Source: Lates calcarifer (taxonomy: Eukaryota > Chordata > Actinopteri > Centropomidae). Taken from it: a stretch of 64,000 bases of DNA. The notes beneath the pieces are model-generated. The model ran no database searches. It had not been told where the DNA came from and saw only the letters and a program-made list of their open reading frames with translations. Below, piece after piece: positions 1-9,300 of this stretch. Each line of letters begins with the position of its first letter. Positions within the stretch are counted from its first letter, which is position 1. The position numbers and the translations under genes were made by a program. The stretch is from the NCBI RefSeq assembly GCF_001640805.2, contig NC_066838.1:3689101-3753100 (forward strand). Direction: 5' to 3'.

Positions 1-291
1 GGACAGAAAACTCAAGATTTTCTTGTACTTTTTATTTACTCAGTTGTGTTTAACTTCTAAATAATGTGAATTTCCTCCACATGTGTCTATCTGATTTGTG
101 AAAGACAACCCTCTGAGACTGTCTCATGTTGTCCTTAATCTGTCAACACAGAAGACAGATCACATTCCTGTAATCCACACATTTGATTGGAAGCTGAGAG
201 ATAGATCAACTCAGTGTTTCTTATTATAATCATAGTATGTATTAGACCACGCCTTTTCCCAGAAGCTGACACCGGTTTCCGCCAATCGCAG
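1..291 (+). other. usp19: intron of usp19 upstream of the membrane-anchor exon
   Basis: AT-rich sequence with no supported coding exon. It ends in an AG at 290-291 preceded by a modest pyrimidine tract, which I use as the acceptor of the terminal exon. Exons for the catalytic USP domain would lie before position 1. The intron reading rests on the identification of the next exon. Confidence 0.6.
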
Positions 292-576
292 GCCTCTCTA
301 ATATGGCGGGAACTGGAGGAAGAAGAGGAGGGGCTCTACGAAGGCCCACGCGGACTGTTCCGCTCTTCACTGTGGAGGCGACAGACACAGAGGAACAGAG
401 ATGAGGGAGACGAAGACAGAACCGAAGGGTTGATGCGACGGCACCATGGACAGAGGATGTCGGATTATCCTGACGATGACTGTGTGCGATATTTTGTTCT
501 GGGCACGCTGACTGCAGTGTTGGCTCTGCTTGTCAATTTAGTCTACCCCCTTCTTTACAAAGCCAACTGGACCTGA
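292..576 (+). CDS. usp19: usp19 alternative terminal exon, tail-anchored isoform (C-terminal 94 residues)
   Basis: This is the last coding exon of the membrane form of ubiquitin-specific protease 19, a deubiquitinase held on the cytosolic face of the ER. The exon product starts Ala-Ser and continues IWRELEEEEE, which matches my memory of the human membrane isoform at this junction (ASxIWxELExEEE). A long charged linker follows, with Arg/Glu/Asp runs at about residues 6-50. The motif CVRYFVLGT then leads into a hydrophobic segment at about residues 68-88 (VLGTLTAVLALLVNLVYPLL), and the protein ends five or six residues later at a TGA. One transmembrane helix at the extreme C-terminus is the signature of a tail-anchored protein. 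The reading frame is open further upstream to an ATG at 214, but that part is intronic in this model. The catalytic domain lies before the window, so the gene is partial. The acceptor is somewhat weak; the family identification is strong. Confidence 0.85.
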   Translation, partial: ASLIWRELEEEEEGLYEGPRGLFRSSLWRRQTQRNRDEGDEDRTEGLMRRHHGQRMSDYPDDDCVRYFVLGTLTAVLALLVNLVYPLLYKANWT

Positions 577-3240
577 GCGCTGACTGGTTGGTGACTTGCT
601 TTGACTGGGGGCATTCAGTAGTATGAATGTCAGGTTGTTTAAACAAGGAGAGGTTAGATATAAACTGTAGAGGAAGAAGATAAGTTTTATTACTTACACA
701 CTCTTCTTGAATAAGAACTAAGTTACTCATCCATTGGTCCTCAGCTAGTATTCCAACTATCCAATACTGCAACAGTTAACATGTATGTATAACTTGACAT
801 GGCTCAACTCTTTAAAATACTTTTAGCACTACTTCACACAGTAGACCCTGTCATCATAAGATAACCTTGTGTCTGCAGTAGATTGATTCTGTCTGCACAC
901 AGTACCCGTATATTAACTATTCATAACATTGCCTCTGTGCATTGTTTTGACTCTTATTTCTGGTGCATGTGTGCTTTTCAATAATGTTGCAGTTTTAGAA
1001 TCATATTTTTACCAGTAGTTATCACATGATAAGCTGTGACGGCCTTAATCATCAACACCTATATATGGAACTATCTAACTAAATAGAGGAATCTCTGTCT
1101 CAGTCTGTCTTTCTGTCTTTTCATTATCTTGACAACCTCTTACCTGATCAACTTCAAACTTTTCTACATGTTACTCAATGTGAAGTAAAAGGCTGAACTT
1201 CATTACACAGGCAGTGCACCTGGACAATTTCTAGTATGCACATGCCAGAGTTTTAAGAAAGGCTGAGCTCAAGTGTAACAACACTTTCTATGCGTCACCT
1301 AGACACAATTGGAGCCAGCTCCAGCAGTAACTTAGGAGTCTTAACTGATCACACACTGAAGTCTGAAAAGCAGGCTGGAGTGAGACAGGCCAGGCGGGCA
1401 GGCCCTTACAGACAGGCATATTTTTTCACATCAACGAAGATGCTAAGATTTCACACAACATCATGAAGCCTCAATTTGAATTGATGAAGTGAAATGAATG
1501 GTAAAGCATGTAAAGTAAGAGCAACTGTACTTCCATATCTTAGCCTGACTCTGTAAGAGAGAAAACGTCCTACATTTGACAACAGGTTCTTTAAAAACTT
1601 GACTTGAGATTGACTTTTTTGTCAAAGAAGCTATAGAGTTGTACAGTAATAATGTATAGAATGCTTACAAGCTGAGATTTATGACAAAATGATTCCAGTG
1701 CAAAAATACACTATTAAATGGCTTTTGATTTTATTGCACTACACTCTTAAGAGGTTACTTTGCAACTTCCTGCAGAACGAATGCAAGATGAATGAATGAA
1801 ATATATCTGAGAGGAAGCAGTTCAACAGTGACTCATTTTAGATATACCATATCATGAAGCTAAGTGTACCTTCTATTTTTTGTGTGACCAATAGCTGTTG
1901 CCTTGTCCATGTCCTTACATAGAACATATTGATTTTTGGGCCTTAAATAGCAGCCACCATCTGTCTTTCTTTCTTTGTTTGATGGCCTCTTTCTACAAGA
2001 TGTGCTGTAGTTAATTGTAATTTGTTTTTAAATATATTCTTTGTTTTTTGTTTGTTTTTTTTATTGATAACACAGTCATAATGTGTTTTTAGTTGCTTTT
2101 TACTAAACTATTGAAAGTCATAGCCATTTCTCAGGATGATTTGTAGTAATCAATGACATGTTGCTCTGTGTTTTTAAAATCCTACAAAATAAGATGAAAA
2201 ATTGACTGATGATGCAGTCTGTTCATAGCCAAGAAACTAGAAATTACCGTCCACTTCTGAATGTGACATTTTTCATTGTGTTACTTTGTTTTTAGTGGAA
2301 AGGTTTTGATTGTGGACAGTTTTGGAGCTCTAAAATGTTACATTTGGAATGAACATATAACCCAATACCATTACACCTGTAACTTACAAAGTATGTCAAT
2401 ATTTTCTTCTTGAAATACTCCATTGCTTTGTTGTTTTTTACTGCTTTTATTTTATTTTGAAAAACTCCCCAAAGATGTTCCTTGTTTATTACATACACCA
2501 GCTGAAATGTCTGTGGTGGTTTTTAAAACCTGTGAAAATTTCTTAGACTCCAGACTGTCCATCATTGATGTCTTTACTGTGCTGTCATTGTGAGTGAGCA
2601 TTTGGGTCTCAGGGAAATCCCAGTTCTCTTCTGGTATCAAGGCAGTGTAGAGCAACCTATGTTTGCCTTAATTGCTCGGCATAGCACCGTCAGACTGTGT
2701 ATACTTGACTCGGATATATGCAAGACTGATGTCCATCCAGTTTTAAAACACTTCATTAGGCATAGCTTGTGCTCAACATACACTACTGTGGTAATGAACT
2801 TGAAGGTGTTAAATTAAAACAGTAATGTGGGGGTTCAACAGATTCAACTGAAGCTCATGTTTTGTCAGCTGAATTTGGGGGATGGGGACTATTCAGGACA
2901 AGTTTTATTTATTCTAAACGCTGCTGGTTTTATGTGACGTGGACTGGATTTAAATGGATCTGACTGAAGGTCAAATCTATGTGTGTGTGTACAGTCTGCT
3001 CTGAAATATTATGAAAGACAAATCATGACTTGTATTTTGTGAGGAAATAATGTAAGGTCTCTGTCTATAATATACATTGAATCACCGAGTTGTTGATAAA
3101 ATCATTGCAAGTACTGTACTGAAAAAAATTCTAGCCTACCTAATTTCCTTGCAATAATGTATCTAGATACCTCCATCTAAATGCTGCTTTCTAATATATA
3201 AAGCATTGTACTCCTTTTGGAAATAAAATCTCCATCTGTT
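577..3240 (+). other. usp19: 3' UTR of the membrane-anchored usp19 transcript
   Basis: About 2.66 kb of AT-rich sequence with only short chance ORFs lies between the TGA at 574-576 and the AATAAA at 3222. No splice-bounded exon is visible, so I read it as one long 3' UTR. Its end falls about 110 bases before the acceptor of the alternative terminal exon, so 3' processing and splicing would compete. Extent is inferred from the poly(A) signal only. Confidence 0.55.
3222..3227 (+). promoter_or_regulatory. usp19: poly(A) signal AATAAA (usp19, membrane form)
   Basis: A canonical AATAAA hexamer, followed within about 20 bases by a T-rich stretch. It is placed to end a transcript that includes the membrane-anchor exon. 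No experimental end is known to me. Confidence 0.5.
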
Positions 3241-3350
3241 TATAGTCTTCATGTATATTATTTACATGCTCACAGTTTTCTCCAATCAGATGAAAACTCC
3301 CAGAATACTAAATCAGCATGATTTATTGTTAACACTGGTTTATTTTGCAG

Positions 3351-3491
3351 GCCTCTAGCCAGTCGCTATTCGGGACAGACCTGGATGCTGAGGGACCACC
3401 TACACTGACACCGGAGGTGCCCTCTGACCTCTTCGCCCACTCCGGAGAGTGCACAGCGCCATCCTACAGCAACATGGAGGAGGTGGACTAG
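3351..3491 (+). CDS. usp19: usp19 alternative terminal exon, soluble isoform ending MEEVD (C-terminal 46 residues)
   Basis: This is a second last coding exon for the same gene. It follows a good acceptor (TTTATTTTGCAG at 3339-3350) and, like the membrane exon, begins in phase 0 with Ala-Ser. The 46-residue product is acidic and Pro/Ser/Thr-rich, contains the segment SLFGTDLDAEG, and ends PSYSNMEEVD before the TAG at 3489-3491. It has no hydrophobic segment, so this isoform would be cytosolic. The terminal EEVD is the motif by which Hsp70 and Hsp90 dock on TPR-domain proteins. As I recall, a soluble human USP19 isoform ends in EEVD and has been linked to the Hsp90 system, which fits. The upstream exon joined to it lies outside the window. 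Confidence 0.85.
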   Translation, partial: ASSQSLFGTDLDAEGPPTLTPEVPSDLFAHSGECTAPSYSNMEEVD

Positions 3492-4134
3492 TCATGACGA
3501 GGACTGAAGACAATGCAGAACAGAGCTGGTGATCCAGGGGGGTCCCAGGTGGAAGCTACTCCTCAGCTGCAGACACATCAGTGCTCATTTATTACACAAG
3601 CATCTGAAGCATCTGAAGCAGTTGTTTAAAGCAACGGTGCAGTGCTAGAAGATCTGGAGGTGGTCTTTGAGGACTGGACAGCACTCACTTGTGAAAGACC
3701 TTCAGATTCACATATAGATGTGTACTCAGTACTAACTAGACACAAACTTCATTGATATACTCACATTAATATTCTTGCCCATTGACAAAGACTTAACAAA
3801 CTGTATATGTAATTATATTCATTCAGTGCATATAGTAACACACACACACACAAGCTAACACACTTGTATGATCTCAGAGCTCCTGTTAGGCGCTCCTAGT
3901 GAAGCTGCTGCTGAAGGAGTTCATCCTCGACCACCTATCAGAGTTCAGTGGACTGCCTGCCAGGCTTCCACACACCAACGCACCTTGTGGTCTGGTTTCA
4001 AGCTAAAAACCTCACTGCTAACCTTTACCAGACCTTTTAATCCCTGGCTACAGCTTTTGTAGATGATTAGGGTAAAGTTGGGGAGTTGAATGAAGATTGT
4101 TGTACTGTGTGTAAAACTTTTTTCTTTTTGTTTG

Positions 4135-4156
4135 TTTTTTTTTTTTTTTTTTTTTT
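4135..4156 (+). repeat. poly(T) run, 22 bases
   Basis: Uninterrupted T run seen directly, inside the inferred usp19 3' UTR. Confidence 0.95.
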
Positions 4157-4351
4157 GCGATATTGCCTGGTTTGATTTGTTTGTGGCAGGGTATTCAGAA
4201 ATTGATTATAATTGTAGCAACTGATGTAAAGAAAAGAAATGTGAGACAGGTGATGATCTGCTACCTTTTTTTAAATACAGAGAGCACGCGCTGTTTCTGT
4301 TTCTTCGCTTTGTAAACTTCATTTGGCCTCTGTTGCTTTGGTGTGTTCTTG

Positions 4352-4370
4352 TTTTTTTTTTTTTTTTTTT
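4352..4370 (+). repeat. poly(T) run, 19 bases
   Basis: Uninterrupted T run seen directly, inside the inferred usp19 3' UTR. Confidence 0.95.
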
Positions 4371-4612
4371 ACTTGTTTGGATATTCGATCCTGTGGATGC
4401 AATTGTCAAAGGCTTCAGTATAAACTGAAATGTGCATGACTGCATGTTCATTCAGACTGTACCCCTCCCCCCTGAAACTTTGCTAAATTTCATTATTTCT
4501 GTTTTTTGTGTGAGTTGTCGAGTCTCACCCCTTCTCTTCTTTGTAATGGATTGCGTATATAAAGTGGGGATCATTAAGAATGCTGCTGTGGATACATATG
4601 AATGGTTAATAT

Positions 4613-4618
4613 AATAAA
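4613..4618 (+). promoter_or_regulatory. usp19: poly(A) signal AATAAA (usp19, MEEVD form)
   Basis: AATAAA runs directly into a genomic A-run, with T-rich sequence downstream near 4650. It is the first canonical hexamer after the MEEVD stop codon that could close this 3' UTR. Confidence 0.5.
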
Positions 4619-4635
4619 AAAAAAACAATTTTGAT

Positions 4636-5890
4636 TATTACTGACATTAGTGTTTTTTTTAATTTAGTATAACAATAGTATAGTAGAACTACTGTGTTTA
4701 AGTGGGGTCACGTAAAGATGTAGTCAAGCTATAATCATGTAATCCTTCACAATGGAACTGTGATGTACTTGCATTTTTCCAAATGTAATCTGGGTTGATG
4801 GTAGTTACATTCTTGTAATCTGATTACATAATCCTGATCACATACAATCTATTATTACCCAACCCTGACTGCCCCAAAAGCCCTTGATTCACTGGTTGAC
4901 AAGTGTTTGGTGATAATTTGATTAATTTAACAGTTGTTTGGTAAGATGTACTGTTGAAGAACATTACAAATCTAATTTTATATATATATTTACATTGAAG
5001 CTGCCATTAGGGCTGAAGACAGTCTATAGGAATTCAGTTAAAGTCATTTATCAAGAGCTTGGACCTGACAAAACCATCAATTTGAAGACGTCACCATGGA
5101 CTGTCATGGCTGTATGTTATTGTTATATTTTATATAATCAGTGTGTGATTGGAAAGAAAATCTGATCACACAATAACAAAAACTTGCTAGCTGCTGGCCC
5201 ATAGACAGGGTGATCTCTGCCTTAGGACTCTGTGGACATGTACAAACACTTCAATCATTTTTTTCTTTGATGAAAACAAGAATAAACTATAGGGGAAAGG
5301 GGCCTGGAAATGGGAACTCACTGGACGTCAAAAATATCATACATATACACAATAATTAGCAAAGTCTGCGCCCTTTTTATTGTTTTGAAACTTAATGTAT
5401 GAATTGCATTATAGCTCTGTGTCATTTTGATAGTGAGTAAAGTTTGTTTTTCTGTTTCTGACAGTTAAGATACATTGAATATAACAGTCTTAGTAAGTTG
5501 AATTGCTTTCTACATAAATAAATAAAAACTTTCACTTATTTACAGCCTGGCCAACACACCATTTTAAAATATTTAAAGTTTTCTGGTTACACCACATAAA
5601 TATCAGGCGTAATTGATTTTTGCTTGAAGCAGGATATATTCTATTTAAAAGGTCATTCAAATTCATTCAAACACATGGGGATAATACAAGACGTTAATCT
5701 TAATATTTTGTATCCCATAATATATGTGTAGTTGAATCCTGTTACAAGTCTGAGTATGTACTTTGATGGGCAGTCCACCGGTCCGTGGAGCTTCATGACC
5801 CATAGTTAGCCAGAATAACTCCAAACACCTGTGTAGACGTGATATACAGTATATCCCATTACTCTCTTCTAAATCTCTAAGTATTTTACA
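4636..5890. other. intergenic region between usp19 and the HAD-like gene
   Basis: No convincing exon on either strand. It contains a probable dispersed repeat (4735-4866). The rest is plain AT-rich DNA. The two genes are head-to-tail on the + strand, separated by roughly 1.3 kb. Confidence 0.6.
4735..4866. repeat. dispersed repeat fragment with TAATCTGATTAC-type core
   Basis: The block repeats the words TGTAATC and GTAATCTGATTACAT and ends in ACCCAACCCTGA. Similar strings recur widely in teleost genomes as a nonautonomous DNA-element-like repeat, to my recollection. I cannot name the family and the boundaries are approximate. Confidence 0.4.
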
Positions 5891-6081
5891 GCTCCAGAAG
5901 ATGGCGCTCTTTCCTTTGTCTGGTAGTGAACTACCACTGACTCGCTGAGGAAGAAGAAGGCGGCATGAAGGAGGAGGAAATACCGGTGAATAACCATGAG
6001 TCAGGCAGCGGACACAGTTAGGTAGCAAGTTTAATCTTAAATACTTTCAAACTAGTGACTGTCATCTCTTGTCTCCCACTA
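5891..6081 (+). promoter_or_regulatory. probable promoter and 5' UTR of the HAD-like gene
   Basis: The sequence before the start codon becomes richer in CpG than its surroundings. It contains AAGATGGCGCT at 5898-5908, close to the YY1 consensus that often sits at TATA-less start sites. No TATA box is evident. The exact start site cannot be read from sequence. Confidence 0.35.
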
Positions 6082-6358
6082 ATGGCGGATTTTGGCGGGA
6101 ATGGTGGCCGCCAAACTGAAGAACATGACGAGACAAACAGCAGAAATGTCCCTGAGCCTGTGTGCGGGACAGGTGACCCCGCGGTGACGGTCCCTCGGGA
6201 GCTCTGGTCCTCAAATCACGACCATAAGAAAAAAATTGTCCTGCATGTCGACCTCAACAACACGATACTGGTGTCGGACGCCGTGACGGGCCAGGGGACA
6301 GTTGCTGCTCTGGACTATTTCCTCACAACCGTCACCTGGGGGAAAATGAGCAAACATG
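6082..6358 (+). CDS. HAD-like gene, coding exon 1
   Basis: Encodes residues 1-92 plus one base of codon 93, including motif I (D57, T61). The donor is CATG|GTAAAC. Reading through would give a different tail and a stop at about 6451, so the splice is needed to reach the conserved continuation KWEWLSDS. Confidence 0.9.
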
Positions 6359-9300
6359 GTAAACTGGAAACTGACTCATTCAGTACACACAAGAATGCTG
6401 GGAATGTTTTTTGTGTTCAGTCAGGTGATAGAGCGAAGTCATTGTCCCTGTGATGTTAAAAAAACACGCCGAATTCCATTTACAAATCCGTGAATTTAAA
6501 GCCCTTTCTTCCTTTACTTCTTCTGAACATGTCAATATCGACCTATACAGTCTATGGTAACGACATGCTGTCAACCAACACAAGAAGTTGAAACGTTACT
6601 TAGATTAAAAGCGTCATTGGAATTTCGCAGATACCGAATCGCAGGTCATTCATTATATAACAAGTTCATAGGTTTAAAACCATATTTTATGATGTGTTTA
6701 TTACGCAAATATGAATTCGAACATTAAATTAACGTTTTATCAAACCGGGTTTGGCAGAGCCGTTGACCTGAGTGTTGGAACATTCTGAAATGTGTCTTTT
6801 TTTAAGCATAAATTTGCATTTAGTTCCAATGGTCTCTGTCCAATAAAAACAATGTACTGTATCTTGGATTTAGGCGATTTAGATTTTTTTAAGATTAACT
6901 GTAGGATGTCTTTCTTTATAGGATGATTATTTTTTTTTTATAATAAATTAATAGTAAATTAACCTATAACATTATCTAAAAAGTGCTTTGTCGCAAAGCT
7001 GGAAATGACATTTAGAAGAAACTTCTGCTTCATCTAACTTGAAAGACAATACTTCATTAAAGTTACCCAAAAATGTACTTTTACTATAACCAGCTTAAAG
7101 TCATCGGTCCATAATTACAGGTTGCATAGCCTTGCTGTATTCACTGAATCATCAGTATTATAAGTAAAAATAAGTAGTGAACTCGACCATGAGGCAGGAA
7201 AATAGATAGTAGTAGTATTCATTTCATACCACACTAGCACCTTGGAATTAAACCCATTGCTCTCTCTGTGATCAGTACAAATTTGTGTGCTTTCAAACCA
7301 TTTAAAAAATCTTTGTTGTCTTCACCTCAATGCAGGAAAATGGGAATGGTTGAGTGACTCGCCCTCCCTGCTCCCACCGTGCAAGGATGCTGTCAGTTAC
7401 TACTCTCAGTTTGGACGGATACCTGGCTTCACCTCAGCTGTAGGACGACGTTTCCGCGGACTTCTGGATGCACATCTGGATCTGCTTCGCTGGCCGGAGG
7501 GTGTCAAGGTAAATGCAGATCAGAGGAGGCCACATGGAAAAGGCTTGTGCAAAGACAGACAACGCGAATCTGCACAGGTTCTGTTCTGAGTGACAAATCT
7601 TGACTTGAATAATATAGATTACAAACAAAATACACAACACAATAACAACAAAACAGTGGCACACAGCAGAAATGATGTACTGCCTATTTATATACAGTAT
7701 AACTTCTGGCTCGTGTGACCATAATAAATAAATATATTTAAACTTGGATGAACTGTTTCAACAGTACCTCAGAAATATTTTTTCGTATCACTCATTATGC
7801 TTATATTTTTGCATTGAAACAAAATGTGATACTGGTTTTCCCAGAGACGTCCCACAGAGGTTGCAGACCCTCCTGGGGATTGCGGTGTTGCTCACCCTTA
7901 AACTACAGCCTTACTGTAATTTAGTTTTTTTATATAAAAGGTACTTTTCAAATTGAAACTCCTGTTTAAATTTGAAATAAAGACTATACACTGATGTACT
8001 TTAGAGCTCGCTTTGCCACTTCTGTGTGAACTGAATTGACAGCCTCTGTTCAGCAGCTAGTTTCTGTGAGTCAGAGACGAGACAAACCAGTCTTCTGGTA
8101 TCTTAACCTGTAAAATTCATGGTGACGCATAACCACCAATAGTTGAATATTATCCAACTGAGTTTAGGTTTTTTACTCTCTAGCAGCCCGACCCGGAGCC
8201 TGTGACTCTCCTCTTAACTGCATCACATAGTGGTTATCCATTCTGCTCTGGTCAAACCAGGTTGATATTTTATCTTTTAGGGTATGCTTGACTAATTCAG
8301 GAGCAGCTTTCAGACACTTAGGTCATAATTTAAACAGGTAATCAAAATCTAAATAACATTGAATACTCTGTAGCTGTGACAGTTGTAACAGCCTGTTAAA
8401 GGGACATACGGGTAATTTAATATAGCCCCTCCATAAAGTTGGAAGTGAACAGAATGATCAATACTTAAACAGCAGAGGCTGAGATATCCTGACTTTTAGT
8501 CACCTACATGAAGCAAGTTTCAAAACCACTGGATTCTACAATCACATAATCCAACTCCACAGCATCTCTAATTAGACTCTGTCTGCTTGTTAAATGTTGA
8601 TGCTGTATAATAAATAAAAACATAAAAGGTTATGTTGATGTGTGAAATCAATGAATGCAAATGAACGCTAAGAACTGAGCCCAGAAATAAGAGAGTCTCA
8701 TTGGAAATAATAGTGACAGCTATGAATAAAAATAAAGCCTGGTATCTCCTTCAGCCAAATGTGGGTTTCACTTTCTGAATTTATTTTCACACTTTTTCAG
8801 CTATGCCTTCCTTTAACAATCAGTTATTTTTATGTGTGTGCAGCTAAAAGACTAGTTTAATGGTAAAATGCTGCTTTCATGGTCAGATTCAGCCACAGTC
8901 CAGTCTGTTACACTTCCTGCAAACCTGTTTAACAGTTGAATGTGTTTATGTGTTACTGACTGACTCTGTTCCCTGCAGGAACACAAAGAGCTGTCTGTAA
9001 AAGGAGAGGATGGACGACTGTACCACTGGATCCTCCCCTCTTTCTTCCAGCTCCTCAAAGACCTGGTGCAGGAAGGACGGGAATTTGCCATCCTGTTTCG
9101 TACGTTTGGGACGGACCTACCTCGTGTGCTGAGAGCTGTACACAGAGCACTTAATGAAGGGGCTCATCCACTGTTCCCTGATCTGCCTGATCTGAAGGTG
9201 AAGGAAAATCACACTTTTTCTTTACACAGTCATGAGGGTCAATTTGCCCACATTACAAAAGAGATATTTTCTAGATTATTTCTATTATTTCCCAGAGGGG

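Larger units (their letters stand above)
3492..4635 (+). other. usp19: 3' UTR of the MEEVD usp19 transcript
   Basis: About 1.1 kb of noncoding sequence runs from the TAG to the poly(A) signal at 4613. It contains two long T runs (4135-4156 and 4352-4370) and a short AC run near 3839-3852. Small ORFs here have no recognisable product. Confidence 0.55.

Noticed and set aside
281..310. CCAAT box (GCCAAT) and YY1/E2F-like AATATGGCGGGAA read as a promoter for a small membrane protein gene starting at 433 or 457
   Set aside because: The open frame continues upstream through this site with words matching the usp19 C-terminal exon (ASLIWRELEEEEE), so the motifs lie at the splice acceptor and inside coding sequence and are probably coincidental.
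5663..6028. 121-codon minus-strand ORF before the HAD-like gene
   Set aside because: It overlaps the promoter/5' UTR of the + strand gene, shows no recognisable domain and has no splice or poly(A) context.
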